Positions 16,892-27,224 are shown, counted from the stretch's first letter. The stretch is 64,000 bases of DNA from Alkalibacterium pelagium (GCF_900109325.1 NZ_FNZU01000001.1:186001-250000); one strand, 5' to 3'. Notes: generated by a model from the letters alone, not told the origin. Translations and numbers: made by a program.

Positions 16892-18154
16892 ATGTCGGCA
16901 ACAGACACGCTTTGGGTATTATTAGGAACCGTTCTTGTTTTTTTCATGCAGGCTGGTTTTGCACTTCTTGAGTCAGGACTGACCAGAGCCAAAAACTCCG
17001 GTAACATTATTATGAAAAATCTGATGGATTTTGTTACGGGGTCTCTGCTCTACTGGTTCGTAGGTTTCGGTATCATGTTTGGCCCAACACTTTTCGGCTT
17101 CATTGGAAGACCGGATCTGTTCGTGACTCAGAACTACGACAGCAACATACCAGGGTACGTGTTCCTGATGTTTCAGACCGTCTTCTGCGCAACAGCAGCG
17201 ACGATCGTGTCAGGAGCGATGGCAGAACGGACAAAATTCAGTTCATATCTTTTATACACAGTCGTTATTTCAGGTCTGATCTATCCTATCTCCGGACACT
17301 GGATCTGGGGAGGAGGCTGGCTCGCGGCCTTAGGATTTGAAGATTTTGCAGGCTCGGTCGCTGTTCACATGGTCGGCGGGGTGACTGCTCTCGTTGGAGC
17401 TAAAATCGTCGGTCCAAGAGCTGGAAAATATGATAAGGATGGCAAAGCAAAAACAATTCCTGGACATAATCTGGTTATTGCAGCCCTTGGCGTGTTTATC
17501 CTCTGGTTTGCCTGGTTCGGATTCAATGGCGCTTCTACTCTTGAAGCATCGGATGAAGGATCACTGACGCTGATTGGAACGATCCTTCTCAATACCAATT
17601 TAGCTGCCGCTTCTGGTACTTTGATTGCCATGCTTCTGTCCTGGTATCGATTAGGGAAACCAGATCTTGGACTGACAATGAATGGTGCTCTAGCAGGTCT
17701 GGTGGGAATCACAGCAGGCTGTGCAGTAGTTGATCCATTTGGCGCAGTCGCCATTGGTCTGATTTCTTCAGTGGCTATGGTTTATGCGATAGAATTCATT
17801 GAGAATAAGGCCAAAATCGATGATCCGGTCGGCGCATTCGGTGTACATGGTGTGGCTGGAGGTTTAGGAACGGTACTTGTTGGACTGTTTGCCGTAGATG
17901 GTGGGCTCTTTTATGGTGGAGGTCTCGGTCTTCTCGGAGTGCAGGCTCTTGGTGTGGCTGCAGTCGTTCTCTGGGTCACCGTTACCATGACTGCAGTATT
18001 CAAGCTCATCAATCTGACAATCGGTCTGCGTGTGTCACCTGAAGAAGAAGAAGCGGGTATGGATGTCAGCGAACATGGCCTGAAGAGCAGTTATGCAGAT
18101 TTTACTCTTCCAGCTATTCCTGCCCCTCAACCGCAGCCGCGACCTGAACGATAA
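16892..18154 (+). CDS. amt: Ammonium transporter (Amt/MEP/Rh family)
   Basis: A protein of about 420 aa with eleven expected membrane helices. Family motifs: QAGFALLESGL near the N-terminus, the Amt signature segment DFAGSVAVHMVGGVTALVGA with a pore-lining His, and VGAFGVHGVAGGLGT with the second pore His. Conducts ammonium or ammonia across the membrane. An in-frame ATG lies at 16859, but AAGGGAGG is 9 bases before ATG 16892 and family members start there. No glnK (PII) gene is adjacent, which is unusual because amt and glnK are commonly linked. Confidence 0.95.
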   Translation: MSATDTLWVLLGTVLVFFMQAGFALLESGLTRAKNSGNIIMKNLMDFVTGSLLYWFVGFGIMFGPTLFGFIGRPDLFVTQNYDSNIPGYVFLMFQTVFCATAATIVSGAMAERTKFSSYLLYTVVISGLIYPISGHWIWGGGWLAALGFEDFAGSVAVHMVGGVTALVGAKIVGPRAGKYDKDGKAKTIPGHNLVIAALGVFILWFAWFGFNGASTLEASDEGSLTLIGTILLNTNLAAASGTLIAMLLSWYRLGKPDLGLTMNGALAGLVGITAGCAVVDPFGAVAIGLISSVAMVYAIEFIENKAKIDDPVGAFGVHGVAGGLGTVLVGLFAVDGGLFYGGGLGLLGVQALGVAAVVLWVTVTMTAVFKLINLTIGLRVSPEEEEAGMDVSEHGLKSSYADFTLPAIPAPQPQPRPER

Positions 18155-18169
18155 GTATTATGATACAAG

Positions 18170-18214
18170 AAAAAGGACGGGCCACCAACTGTAAGTCGGT
18201 GATCTGTCCTTTTT
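18170..18214. terminator. Bidirectional terminator between amt and manA
   Basis: AAAAAGGAC (18170-18178) pairs with GTCCTTTTT (18206-18214), with inner CCACC/CGGTG pairing. It lies between two convergent genes and has T runs on both strands. Confidence 0.9.
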
Positions 18215-18235
18215 GCGTGTAATATATAGGTGGAT

Positions 18236-19192
18236 CTAAGCCTCTTTGCCAGGTTGTGAAGCAAGGATATGAAGCTGTCCTTTTATTTCCCAATTCTTCA
18301 CAGGTTCAGGAAGGATAAAGTGGTCGCCTCTTTTGAGTGAATAAGATATTTCATCAACAATCAGATCACCTTCTCCATCAAGCACACTGTAAAGCGAGTA
18401 GGGTGCATCAGCTGTAAAAGTCTGGTGCCCATCGATTTTCCAGTTTTCAACGTTGAAGAATGGATTCTTGACAAGTACCGTCTGACTGAATCCATCTGTG
18501 TCTGTTGATTCGAAAGTCAGATCAGGATCCTGATGAGGAACAGTCGTTACAGCGAGTGAATCAATGATATGAAGATCACGGGTTTCGCCGTTGTCCTGCA
18601 CTCGGTCGTAATCGTAGACTCTATAAGTGGTGTCGCTAGACTGCTGAGTTTCCAGAATCATAATACCCGAACCGATTGCATGAATCGTTCCACTTGGTAC
18701 ATAGAAGAAATCTCCGGCTTTTACTGGAATGCGTCTCAGAAGATCGTCCCACTGTCCATGATTAATCATATCTTCCAGTTCGTCTTTTGTCTGTGCATGG
18801 TGACCGTAGACGATTTCGCTGCCTTCTTCTGCGTCCAGAATGTACCAGCATTCAGTCTTTCCTAGTTCCCCTTCTTTTTCAAGCCCATACGCGTCATCAG
18901 GATGAACCTGGACAGACAAGTCATCCTGTGCATCTATTATTTTTGTCAGCAGCGGAAAGACTGAATCTCCCTGATGCCCAAACAGTTCTTTATGTTCTGT
19001 CCACAGATTATCCAAAGTCATTCCTTTATAGGTTCCGTTCAGCACTGTACTAGGCCCATTTTTATGAGCACTGATTGCCCATAGTTCCCCCGTCTTGTCG
19101 CTGGGAATAGTGTAGCCATACTGATCCTTCAGTTTCTTTCCGCCCCATATCTTTTCTTTAAACACACCTTGTAAAAAAATAGGTTCCTGCAT
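18236..19192 (-). CDS. manA: Mannose-6-phosphate isomerase, class I
   Basis: Interconverts mannose-6-phosphate and fructose-6-phosphate. The 318-aa zinc-dependent cupin enzyme carries the motif LSVQVHPDD (metal His), the metal Glu in GKTECWYI and GTIHAIGSG (third metal ligand region). It is the short Bacillus/Lactobacillales form. The frame opens 9 codons earlier, but AAAGGAG is 8 bases before ATG 19192. Single gene, convergent with amt. Confidence 0.94.
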   Translation of the reverse strand: MQEPIFLQGVFKEKIWGGKKLKDQYGYTIPSDKTGELWAISAHKNGPSTVLNGTYKGMTLDNLWTEHKELFGHQGDSVFPLLTKIIDAQDDLSVQVHPDDAYGLEKEGELGKTECWYILDAEEGSEIVYGHHAQTKDELEDMINHGQWDDLLRRIPVKAGDFFYVPSGTIHAIGSGIMILETQQSSDTTYRVYDYDRVQDNGETRDLHIIDSLAVTTVPHQDPDLTFESTDTDGFSQTVLVKNPFFNVENWKIDGHQTFTADAPYSLYSVLDGEGDLIVDEISYSLKRGDHFILPEPVKNWEIKGQLHILASQPGKEA

Positions 19193-19286
19193 TGTTAATC
19201 TCCTTTCGTTCCATTTCATTCAGTTTAGCATAGAAAAGAGCCCGTGTAACAGAAACCTTTTATTTACTTTTACCTTAAGACGACGC

Positions 19287-19315
19287 TTGTACTTTTAAGT
19301 GTATTCACTTATAAT
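19287..19315 (+). promoter_or_regulatory. Promoter of the tdk-prfA-prmC-sua5 block
   Basis: -35 TTGTAC (19287-19292), 17-base spacer, -10 TATAAT (19310-19315). Two further TATAAT-like boxes lie closer to tdk, so other start points are possible. Confidence 0.65.
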
Positions 19316-19388
19316 TTATAAGGATTGATACCTTTTCGTTCGATATAATCATGACTAATTCATTATAATAGAGAAAGTAGGTTTTTTT

Positions 19389-19979
19389 ATGGCGCAGCTC
19401 TTTTTTCGATACGGGGCTATGAATAGTGGCAAATCGATCGAGATCTTAAAAGTGGCTCACAACTATGAGGAGCAGAATAAACCGGTAGTATTGTTCACCA
19501 GTGGTCTGGACGATCGTGATGAAGTGGGGGCAATATCAAGTCGGATCGGCATCAAGCGCAAAGCAATCCCTGTCAATGACGATACGGATATCTTTGAAAC
19601 GGTGAAGAGTATGGACAAATCCATCGCCTGTGTACTGATCGATGAGGCTCAGTTTCTTAAAAGAGAGCACGTGAATCAGCTGGCTCATATCGTTGATGAA
19701 CTGTCGATCCCGGTCATGGCATTTGGCCTTAAAAATGATTTCCGGAATCAGCTTTTTGAAGGATCGGAACAGCTGCTGATACTCGCAGATAAAATCGAAG
19801 AAATGAAAACAATCTGCTGGTTCTGTCATAAAAAAGCTATAATGAATATGCGGATGCATGACGGAAAACCCGTTTATACAGGTGAACAGATAGTCATAGG
19901 GGGAAATGAATCCTATTATCCGGTCTGCCGGAAACATTACCATAACCCACCGATGATGAAGAAAGAAGATTTAAAATAA
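19389..19979 (+). CDS. tdk: Thymidine kinase (type II)
   Basis: Phosphorylates thymidine to dTMP for salvage. The 196-aa protein has the P-loop [13 protein letters not shown], the catalytic glutamate region VLIDEAQFL and a zinc-binding cluster (CWFCHKKA and a late CRKHY). The ribosome binding site (AGTAGG) is weak. Followed by prfA 35 bases later; tdk-prfA-prmC is the conserved Firmicutes order. Confidence 0.95.
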   Translation: MAQLFFRYGAMNSGKSIEILKVAHNYEEQNKPVVLFTSGLDDRDEVGAISSRIGIKRKAIPVNDDTDIFETVKSMDKSIACVLIDEAQFLKREHVNQLAHIVDELSIPVMAFGLKNDFRNQLFEGSEQLLILADKIEEMKTICWFCHKKAIMNMRMHDGKPVYTGEQIVIGGNESYYPVCRKHYHNPPMMKKEDLK

Positions 19980-20014
19980 ACGATTCGAGTGAATGATGAA
20001 AGGAGCGGACACAT

Positions 20015-21097
20015 ATGAGTATGTTCGATCGCTTGGAAGAAGTAGCGATACGCTACGATGAACTGAACGAATTATTAAGTGATCCTCAGGTGATCAGTGA
20101 TACTGATCGTTTCATGAAATTGAGTAAAGAGGAATCTGACTTAAGAGAAACAGTTGCGTCTTTCAGAAAATATCAGGAAGTCAAATCTGAACTGGAAGAT
20201 ACTGAAGAGATGCTGAAAGAATCTCTGGACAGTGAAATGGAAGAACTGGCTAAAGAAGAACGTAAATCTCTGATCCAAGAAAAAGAAAGTCTTGAAGAGC
20301 AGCTGAAAATCATGCTTCTGCCAAAAGATGAAAATGATGAACGGAATGTCATCATGGAGATTCGAGGTGCAGCAGGAGGCGACGAAGCTCAGCTCTTTGC
20401 AAGTGACTTGTTCGATATGTACCAGAAATATGCGGACAATGAAGGCTGGAAAACTGAAGTGCTTGATGCCAACTCAAACGGGATAGGCGGATACAAAGAA
20501 ATTACTTTGATGATCACCGGGACAAACGTATACTCGAAGCTTAAATTTGAGAATGGAGCTCACCGCGTACAGCGTGTGCCTCAGACAGAATCCCAGGGTC
20601 GTATTCATACGTCTACAGCTACAGTCGTTGTCATGCCGGAAGCTGAGGATGTGGAAGTGGATATTGATGAAAATGATATCCGAGTCGACATCTACCATGC
20701 AAGTGGGGCTGGAGGACAGCATGTCAACAAAACGGCATCTGCAGTACGCCTGACCCACGAACCAACTGGAATCGTTGTAGCGATGCAGGATGAACGGTCA
20801 CAACTTAAAAACAGGGAAAAGGCGATGAAAGTTCTGCGTTCAAGGATCTATGACAAAATCACAACAGAAGCACAGGCTGAAGTGGATGCAGAAAGAAAAT
20901 CTGCAGTCGGAACCGGAGACCGTTCTGAACGGATCCGTACCTACAACTACCCTCAGAGCCGTGTAACTGACCACCGTATTAATCTGACGATTCAGAAGCT
21001 GGATCAGATTTTGTCTGGTAAGTTAGGTGAAATCATTGATGCCCTTCTGATGTGGGAACAGTCTCAGAAAATGGAGCAGCTGAAAAATGAGTACTAA
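20015..21097 (+). CDS. prfA: Peptide chain release factor 1
   Basis: Reads UAA and UAG stop codons and triggers peptide release. The 360-aa protein contains the universal GGQ motif (GAGGQHVN), the RF1-typical [19 protein letters not shown] segment and a coiled N-terminal domain. AAAGGAG is well placed before ATG 20015. Its end overlaps prmC by 11 bases, coupling synthesis to the methyltransferase that modifies its GGQ glutamine. Confidence 0.97.
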   Translation: MSMFDRLEEVAIRYDELNELLSDPQVISDTDRFMKLSKEESDLRETVASFRKYQEVKSELEDTEEMLKESLDSEMEELAKEERKSLIQEKESLEEQLKIMLLPKDENDERNVIMEIRGAAGGDEAQLFASDLFDMYQKYADNEGWKTEVLDANSNGIGGYKEITLMITGTNVYSKLKFENGAHRVQRVPQTESQGRIHTSTATVVVMPEAEDVEVDIDENDIRVDIYHASGAGGQHVNKTASAVRLTHEPTGIVVAMQDERSQLKNREKAMKVLRSRIYDKITTEAQAEVDAERKSAVGTGDRSERIRTYNYPQSRVTDHRINLTIQKLDQILSGKLGEIIDALLMWEQSQKMEQLKNEY

Positions 21098-21959
21098 TGG
21101 CACTGACCCTAAAATAACAGTTGGAGAAGTCCTGAATTGGGCTTCTTCTTTTTTAAAAATGAACAGGAGAGAGCCGAATATCGCAGAATGGGTCATGAAA
21201 GAGCTGTTTAGCTGGACGATCACTGATCTTTTATCCAGAAGACAGACTCATCTAACTGAGGAACAATGGGCGACATATAAGCAGGCGATCGAAGAATGTG
21301 CTGATGGACGTCCTCCTCAGCAAGTCGTTGGCCATGAATGGTTTTATGGCCGACCATTCACGGTGACTTCAGATACATTGATCCCCCGTCCTGAAACAGA
21401 AGAATGGTTTCACCGCTATCTGAAGATTCTTCCTGATAGAGCAATGAATGTTCTGGATATCGGGACCGGATCTGGTGTGCTGGCAGTCAGTCACAAACTT
21501 GAGCGGCCTCAGGATAAAGTGACAGCTGTAGATATCAGTCCAGAAGCATTGGCTATTGCCCAGTTGAATGCCAAAAGCATGGGAGCCGACGTTAATTTTC
21601 TGGAAAGTGATGTGACTGAAAAAGTGACTGGATCATTTGATCTTGTCTTGTCGAACCCGCCATATATCAGTCAGAATGAGAGAAATGAAATGGATGAGTC
21701 TGTCCTGAATTTTGAACCGCAGCTGGCCTTGTTTGCTGACGAAGAGGGGCTGTACTTTTATAAAAAGATGGCAGAAACGCTACCTCGACTCATGAACAAT
21801 GGCGGGCAGATTGTTCTGGAATATGGCTATAGGCAAGGGGAACAGGTGAAAGCCATATTCGAGCACGCTTTTCCAGAAGCAGACGTTGTGATCTGGAAAG
21901 ATATGAGCGGACACGACCGGGTTTTACACGTCAGTCATATTAATCAGGAAAGGCAGTGA
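21087..21959 (+). CDS. prmC: Release factor glutamine methyltransferase PrmC
   Basis: Methylates the GGQ glutamine of release factors using S-adenosylmethionine. Over 290 aa it shows the N-terminal helical substrate domain, SAM motif [15 protein letters not shown] and the catalytic NPPY (LSNPPYIS). It starts inside prfA and ends overlapping a possible GTG start of sua5. Order and length are typical. Confidence 0.95.
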   Translation: MSTNGTDPKITVGEVLNWASSFLKMNRREPNIAEWVMKELFSWTITDLLSRRQTHLTEEQWATYKQAIEECADGRPPQQVVGHEWFYGRPFTVTSDTLIPRPETEEWFHRYLKILPDRAMNVLDIGTGSGVLAVSHKLERPQDKVTAVDISPEALAIAQLNAKSMGADVNFLESDVTEKVTGSFDLVLSNPPYISQNERNEMDESVLNFEPQLALFADEEGLYFYKKMAETLPRLMNNGGQIVLEYGYRQGEQVKAIFEHAFPEADVVIWKDMSGHDRVLHVSHINQERQ

Positions 21960-21964
21960 CGACT

Positions 21965-22984
21965 ATGAAAACTAATAACTGGCAGCCGGAAGAAATCAGA
22001 GAAGCTGCTGAAGCACTAAAAGCAGGAGAAGTTGTGGCCTTTCCGACAGAAACGGTATATGGTCTGGGAGCAGATGCCACAAATGAAACAGCAGTAAGGA
22101 AAATTTTCGAAGCTAAAGGGAGACCGAACGATAATCCTCTGATTATTCATGTGTCGAACGTGACCCAGATGAAACAGTTCGTTTCCAGCCTCCCTGAAGA
22201 GGCTGAAAAGGTGATTGCTCACTTCTGGCCTGGCTCTTGTACGATCGTACTGAATAAAAAAGGTCCGCTGGCTCCATCCGTTACAGGCGGTCTGGATACA
22301 GTTGGTATTCGCATGCCTGACCATTCGGTAGCCTTGAACTTGATAGAGGCGACAGGTGTCCCTCTCGCAGCACCCAGCGCCAACTCGTCGGGCAGACCCA
22401 GTCCGACAACAGCCCACCATGTTCATGATGACCTGGACGGGAAAATCAGAGGAATCATAGACGGCGGACCAACCGGTGTAGGACTTGAATCGACAGTACT
22501 GGATCTGACGGATCCCGAAAAACCCACCATACTCAGGCCGGGCGGCGTTTCATATGAAGAACTGACTGAGGTGCTGGGGACTGTCTATATCGACACACAT
22601 TTAAAGGATAAGACTCATGCCCCGAAATCTCCTGGGATGAAGTACCGGCACTATTCACCTGACATACCAGTGTATATACTGCCGGAAGATAAAGCGGCGG
22701 CAGAAGACGTTTTAAGCAAGCTTCATACGCAGGGAGAAACAATCGGTCTACTTGTCAGTGTCGAGCTGAATGAACAATTTGGCCACATGGCAGACGTGGT
22801 GTTTTCTCTAGGAGAGCGGGAAATCCCGCAGCAGGCAGCCAGCAGATTATATGACGGGCTGCGGGAACTCGACCGTTCTCCTGCCACGGTTATTTTAGCA
22901 GAAGCGTATAGCCCTGAAGGTATAGGTCTGGCCTATATGAATCGTCTGGAAAAAGCAGCCGAATGGCTCGACAGGTCCTTATAA
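21965..22984 (+). CDS. sua5: L-threonylcarbamoyladenylate synthase (Sua5/YwlC)
   Basis: Makes threonylcarbamoyl-AMP for t6A modification of tRNAs reading ANN codons. The roughly 339-aa protein has the Sua5/YrdC domain (VVAFPTETVYGLGADA, the KxR region EAKGRPNDNPLIIHV, PSANSSGRPSPT) and the C-terminal Sua5-specific domain, so it is the long form. Two starts are possible: GTG 21956, overlapping the prmC stop, and ATG 21965. AGGAAAGG at 21946-21953 favours the ATG. In many relatives ywlE, rpiB, glyA and others follow; here upp follows directly. Confidence 0.93.
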   Translation: MKTNNWQPEEIREAAEALKAGEVVAFPTETVYGLGADATNETAVRKIFEAKGRPNDNPLIIHVSNVTQMKQFVSSLPEEAEKVIAHFWPGSCTIVLNKKGPLAPSVTGGLDTVGIRMPDHSVALNLIEATGVPLAAPSANSSGRPSPTTAHHVHDDLDGKIRGIIDGGPTGVGLESTVLDLTDPEKPTILRPGGVSYEELTEVLGTVYIDTHLKDKTHAPKSPGMKYRHYSPDIPVYILPEDKAAAEDVLSKLHTQGETIGLLVSVELNEQFGHMADVVFSLGEREIPQQAASRLYDGLRELDRSPATVILAEAYSPEGIGLAYMNRLEKAAEWLDRSL

Positions 22985-23068
22985 AATTATCATTCTTCTG
23001 GAATATTCACCGAGCTTTCTGTACAATAGAATAGGAATTTAATACGGAGAGAGCAAAGGGGTAATAGT

Positions 23069-23698
23069 ATGGGAAAACTTCAAGTAATTGATCATCCACT
23101 AATTCAGCACAAATTGACCATAATCAGAGATAAACGTACAGGAACAAAGTACTTTAGAGAAGTCGTCAACGAAATTGCACGTCTGCTGGCATATGAAGTA
23201 TCGAGAGAAATGCCGTTGGAAGATGTCGAAATCGAGACACCTCTGGTTACCTCAACTCAAAAAAGACTGGCCGGTAAAAAAGTAGTTATCGTACCTATTC
23301 TAAGAGCTGGGCTGGGAATGGTAGATGGCATGCTTGATCTGATTCCTGCTGCTAAGGTTGGGCACGTAGGTATGTACCGTGACCACGAAACTATGGAACC
23401 TGTCGAATACTTTATAAAAATGCCTTCTGATTTACCAGAAAGAGAACTGCTGGTGGTCGATCCAATGCTGGCTACTGGAGGATCTGCTGTAGCTGCAATC
23501 GATGCCTTGAAAAAACGTGGTGCAACGAACATAAAATTCGTCTGTCTGGTTGCTGCACCTGAAGGCGTCAAAGTGCTTCAGGATGCTCATCCCGACGTAG
23601 ATATCTACACAGCTTCATTAGATGAGAAGCTGAATGACAAAGGCTATATTCTCCCAGGACTGGGCGATGCAGGAGACCGTTTATTCGGAACCTTGTAA
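23069..23698 (+). CDS. upp: Uracil phosphoribosyltransferase
   Basis: Converts uracil and PRPP to UMP. The 209-aa protein has the PRPP-binding loop [16 protein letters not shown] and the uracil-binding C-terminal region [23 protein letters not shown] lies upstream of the ATG. A terminator follows. The ATP synthase operon expected next in many Firmicutes is not here. Confidence 0.97.
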   Translation: MGKLQVIDHPLIQHKLTIIRDKRTGTKYFREVVNEIARLLAYEVSREMPLEDVEIETPLVTSTQKRLAGKKVVIVPILRAGLGMVDGMLDLIPAAKVGHVGMYRDHETMEPVEYFIKMPSDLPERELLVVDPMLATGGSAVAAIDALKKRGATNIKFVCLVAAPEGVKVLQDAHPDVDIYTASLDEKLNDKGYILPGLGDAGDRLFGTL

Positions 23699-23723
23699 TT
23701 AGTCTTAACATTTACTGAAACAG

Positions 23724-23755
23724 ACTTCGATGGGATTTTCTCATCGGAGTTTTTT
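23724..23755 (+). terminator. Terminator of upp
   Basis: ACTTCGATGGGA (23724-23735) pairs with TCTCATCGGAGT (23739-23750) with two G-T pairs and a T run. Confidence 0.85.
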
Positions 23756-23855
23756 CTTGTTAGAATACGATTACCACTGTAACAATTGTGTTACAAGCAT
23801 AATAAATGAAATATAACACTTCGTGTGCTATTATAGTTTCGAAAGGATGAAAGAT

Positions 23856-24086
23856 ATGACATTGACGACATTGCAGTCACTTATTGCACTAGTCTCACAT
23901 ATTTTCTTTATATTAACTGCATTCTGGTCCCTGCAGGCGGTACGCACGGACACACTGATTAAGAAGTATCATATTCCTCAGGCCAGAACATTATATATTC
24001 TTGCAGCCATTGCAATTGGGTATACAGTCAGTCAGTTTTTTCTCGATTTTATTCTTTCAATACAACAGCTGTTTTTCTTCTTATAA
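23856..24086 (+). CDS. DUF1146 family small membrane protein (YwzB-like)
   Basis: A 76-aa protein with two predicted membrane helices (LIALVSHIFFILTAFWSL and ILAAIAIGYTVSQFFLDFIL) separated by a basic loop (RTDTLIKKYH), the DUF1146 pattern. The position just before murA is the conserved one. The function is unknown. The frame opens earlier, but AAAGGA sits 8 bases before ATG 23856. Confidence 0.85.
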   Translation: MTLTTLQSLIALVSHIFFILTAFWSLQAVRTDTLIKKYHIPQARTLYILAAIAIGYTVSQFFLDFILSIQQLFFFL

Positions 24087-24178
24087 TATTTTAAATAAGT
24101 ATTGTACAGAACAGGAATATATGTCACAAACTTGTCATGGATAAAGGGATTCAATTGGTTCCTCTTTCAACGGGTATC

Positions 24179-24187
24179 TGGTATACT
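24179..24187 (+). promoter_or_regulatory. Extended -10 promoter for murA
   Basis: TGGTATACT matches an extended -10 box (TGnTATAAT); the -35 region (TTCCTC, 17 bases upstream of the hexamer) is weak. It lies about 108 bases before murA. Confidence 0.5.
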
Positions 24188-24294
24188 GTATCAGGCATTT
24201 CATATTCTGATTGCTTAATACATTAAATATCTGACAATTACAATTACAGTAGACAATTCGAAATAAGCTTGGTTTAAATAATGGAGGGCATAGA

Positions 24295-25599
24295 ATGGAT
24301 AAAATAATAGTTGGTGGAGGACGAAAACTCTCGGGTACAGTAGAAGTGGATGGTGCTAAAAATGCGGCATTACCGATCCTTGCTGCAACAGTTCTGGCTG
24401 AAAGCGGACAGAATGTTCTGACAAACGTCCCGTTGTTGTCTGACATCTATACAATGAATCAGGTACTGACACATTTAAATATGCCAGTATCTTTTGATGA
24501 AGATAAAAAAGAAATAATCATCGACTCAACAGATGATTTGAACAGTGAAACACCATTTGACTTTATGAGTAAAATGCGTGCATCGATTGTTGTAATGGGA
24601 CCTTTGCTGGCTCGTACTGGACATGCAAAAGTTGCATTGCCTGGCGGATGTGCGATTGGATCAAGACCGATCGATCTGCATTTGAAAGGTTTTGAAGCAA
24701 TGGGTGTCGATATACATATCGGCAATGGTCACATCGAAGCATCAGTAGATAAGCTGAAAGCCGCACATATTTATCTGGACTTCCCAAGTGTAGGAGCAAC
24801 TCAGAATATTATGATGGCTGCAACACTAGCTGAAGGAACAACTACTATAGAAAACGTTGCTAGAGAACCTGAGATAGTTGACTTGGCCAACTTCCTGAAC
24901 AAAATGGGAGCAAGAGTAGTTGGTGCAGGTACAGAAACGGTGAGGATTGAAGGAGTCTCTTCCTTGAAAGGAATCGAGCATTCTATTCTTCCTGACCGAA
25001 TCGAGAGCGGAACATTTATGGTTGCTGCTGCTGTCACACAGGGAGATATTCTGATTAAAGACTGCGTATCCGAACACAACAAACCCCTAATTTCAAAACT
25101 GAAAGAAATGGGTGTAACTTTTGTTGAATCATCTAAAGGCTTACGCGTGATCGGTCCGGATAAGCTTAAACCGACTGATGTCAAGACGATGCCTCATCCT
25201 GGATTCCCAACGGATCTTCAGGCTCCAATGACTATTGCTCAGCTTGCAGCTGAAGGCACGAGTATTATGAGAGAAACTGTCTTTGAGAACAGATACATGC
25301 ATATGGAAGAACTGAGAAAAATGAATGCTTCTTTCAAAGTCGACAGCCAGAGCCTTATCATTCAAGGTGGGCAAGTTCTACAGGGAGCCGAAGTAGCTTC
25401 AAGTGACCTTAGAGCCTCTGCTGCTCTTGTTCTTGCCGGACTTATTTCAAAAGGCTATACTCAAGTCACAAACTTAAGCCATTTGGACAGAGGATATTCT
25501 AATTTCCACGTCAAAATGCAGAAACTGGGTGCTGATCTGGAAAGAGTATCTGATGAGGAAACTGTATCAGGAAAAAGCAAGGAAGTTTCAGCAAACTGA
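24295..25599 (+). CDS. murA: UDP-N-acetylglucosamine 1-carboxyvinyltransferase
   Basis: Catalyses the first committed step of peptidoglycan synthesis (enolpyruvyl transfer from PEP to UDP-GlcNAc). The 434-aa enolpyruvyl transferase has [10 protein letters not shown] at the N-terminus and the catalytic, fosfomycin-targeted cysteine C119 in [21 protein letters not shown] precedes the ATG. Followed by a strong terminator and then mbl; this is the murA copy of the upp-murA-mbl locus. Confidence 0.96.
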   Translation: MDKIIVGGGRKLSGTVEVDGAKNAALPILAATVLAESGQNVLTNVPLLSDIYTMNQVLTHLNMPVSFDEDKKEIIIDSTDDLNSETPFDFMSKMRASIVVMGPLLARTGHAKVALPGGCAIGSRPIDLHLKGFEAMGVDIHIGNGHIEASVDKLKAAHIYLDFPSVGATQNIMMAATLAEGTTTIENVAREPEIVDLANFLNKMGARVVGAGTETVRIEGVSSLKGIEHSILPDRIESGTFMVAAAVTQGDILIKDCVSEHNKPLISKLKEMGVTFVESSKGLRVIGPDKLKPTDVKTMPHPGFPTDLQAPMTIAQLAAEGTSIMRETVFENRYMHMEELRKMNASFKVDSQSLIIQGGQVLQGAEVASSDLRASAALVLAGLISKGYTQVTNLSHLDRGYSNFHVKMQKLGADLERVSDEETVSGKSKEVSAN

Positions 25600-25627
25600 G
25601 AGACAAAGGTATAGTGAAAAAACTGAG

Positions 25628-25658
25628 CGGACAGCCACCGGGCTGTCCGTTTTTTTTG
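25628..25658 (+). terminator. Terminator of murA
   Basis: CGGACAGCC (25628-25636) and its complement (25641-25649) with a 4-base loop and a run of nine T. Confidence 0.95.
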
Positions 25659-25877
25659 GCCTAGTACCTGCTACTGCCAAGGCTATACCGTTTTTGAAAC
25701 AAAGAAATACGAATATACTTACTACTGTTGAGATGCAGGACTGCTCCAGATTGCCGGTCTATTTAAGTGTATTCATATGAGTTTAAGCTGATTCAGATCA
25801 TATGGTAATTTCTTGTCGAGGTTGAATAGAATATGACGTTTTCTTTTGGTTCTACACACATTTTTCCTAATTTATGG
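25659..25877. other. Intergenic stretch before mbl, nothing recognised
   Basis: Between the murA terminator and the mbl promoter I see no ribosome binding site-start pair, no repeat and no hairpin. The reading frame open here continues out of frame from murA and is not a gene. Confidence 0.5.
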
Positions 25878-25906
25878 TTGCTCTTTTTTTGTACTTTAAG
25901 TATCAT
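25878..25906 (+). promoter_or_regulatory. Promoter of mbl
   Basis: -35 TTGCTC (25878-25883), 17-base spacer, -10 TATCAT (25901-25906), 75 bases before the ATG. Confidence 0.5.
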
Positions 25907-25980
25907 AGATAGAGTGAAAACAATTTTAAAAGAATCTCGCATTGTAAATATAGCAACTGACAGTTGAGAGGAGACAAACG

Positions 25981-26973
25981 ATGGCTAGAGATATTGGCAT
26001 CGACTTAGGAACAGCAAATGTGCTGGTACATGTTAAAGGAAAAGGAATTGTCCTGAACGAACCTTCAGTGGTCGCTCTGGATACAAAAACGAATGAAGTT
26101 CTCGCGGTCGGAGAAGACGCATATATGATGGTCGGACGTACGCCGGGAAATATTAAAGCAATCCGTCCCCTTCAGGGTGGAGTTATCGCAGACTTTGATA
26201 TTACAGAAGCCATGCTGACTTACTTTATAGATAAACTTAATGTGAAAGGTTTTCTATCTAAACCTAATATCCTGATCTGCTGTCCAACAAATATTACAGC
26301 AATCGAACAGAAAGCAATCATCGAAGTCGCTGAGAAAAGCGGCGGAAAGAATGTCTATCTTGAAGAAGAGCCTAAAGTTGCGGCTATTGGAGCAGGAATG
26401 GATATCTTCCAGCCGAGCGGTAACATGGTCATCGATATCGGTGGAGGAACAAGTGATATTGCAGTCCTCTCTATGGGTGGCATAGTTACCAGCCGTTCCG
26501 TGAAAATTGCCGGTGATACTTTGGATAATGACATTACCCAGTATATTAAGAAAAAACACAATCTTCTCATTGGAGAACGTACGGCAGAGACTGTTAAAAA
26601 GGAAATCGGTGTGATTTTCGATCACGGTCGCAATGATGAAATGGATGTAAGAGGACGTGACATGGTCACTGGACTCCCAAGAACGATTACCATATCATCA
26701 CTTGAAGTCATGGAAGCGACTAAAGAATCAATGGTCGTCGTGGTTGAACAGGCTAAAGCTGTTCTGGAACAGACCCCACCTGAATTGTCAGCTGACATCA
26801 TCGACCGGGGCATAATTCTGACCGGTGGTGGAGCTATGCTTGACGGCATTGAGTTACTTTTCGCTGAAGAGTTGAAAGTACCAGTATTTAAAGCAGAAGA
26901 TCCATTGGATAGTGTAGCGCTTGGAACTGGAATCCTGCTTGAAAACTTGAAAAAGAGAAACAAACCGTATTAA
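25981..26973 (+). CDS. mbl: Rod-shape-determining protein, MreB-like actin homologue Mbl
   Basis: The 330-aa bacterial actin organises lateral wall synthesis. It opens ARDIGIDLGTANVLVHVKGKGIVLNEPSVVALD, the Mbl rather than MreB signature, and carries phosphate loop 2 (VIDIGGGTSDIAVLS) and the adenosine motif (LTGGGAMLDG). Position downstream of murA matches mbl in Bacillus. GAGAGGAG precedes the ATG. epuA follows 48 bases later and may share the transcript. Confidence 0.95.
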   Translation: MARDIGIDLGTANVLVHVKGKGIVLNEPSVVALDTKTNEVLAVGEDAYMMVGRTPGNIKAIRPLQGGVIADFDITEAMLTYFIDKLNVKGFLSKPNILICCPTNITAIEQKAIIEVAEKSGGKNVYLEEEPKVAAIGAGMDIFQPSGNMVIDIGGGTSDIAVLSMGGIVTSRSVKIAGDTLDNDITQYIKKKHNLLIGERTAETVKKEIGVIFDHGRNDEMDVRGRDMVTGLPRTITISSLEVMEATKESMVVVVEQAKAVLEQTPPELSADIIDRGIILTGGGAMLDGIELLFAEELKVPVFKAEDPLDSVALGTGILLENLKKRNKPY

Positions 26974-27021
26974 TGATAGTAAGTTGATAAGTCTGGAATG
27001 TGAGTATTGGAGTGTTCGCTG

Positions 27022-27210
27022 ATGACGTGGAAAACGATCTTAAAAGACATAGCATTTTATGTATTAAAAGTTCTAGTTGTTCTTTTGCTTATAGCAGCCG
27101 CTTTTATAGGGGGAGCAATGTTAGGATACAGCGTCATTGGAGGAGCTGGGGATCCTATGGATGTATTTAATCCGGAACTTTGGCAGCATGTATTGGACTT
27201 TATATTCTGA
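27022..27210 (+). CDS. epuA: EpuA family small membrane protein (annotated in relatives as RNA polymerase subunit beta-like)
   Basis: A 62-aa protein with one membrane helix (VLKVLVVLLLIAAAFIGGAMLGYSVIGG) and the short EpuA tail (GDPMDVFNPELWQHVLDFI). The family is often labelled DNA-directed RNA polymerase subunit beta because of a short match, but it is a single-pass membrane protein of unknown role. A TTG start five codons earlier is possible; GGAG nine bases before ATG 27022 favours the ATG. Terminator follows. Confidence 0.82.
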   Translation: MTWKTILKDIAFYVLKVLVVLLLIAAAFIGGAMLGYSVIGGAGDPMDVFNPELWQHVLDFIF

Positions 27211-27224
27211 TTTTTAGCTGTTTT

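Noticed and set aside
25529-25780. 83-codon plus-strand frame after murA
   Set aside because: Starts inside murA in another frame and runs through the murA terminator; no start signal.
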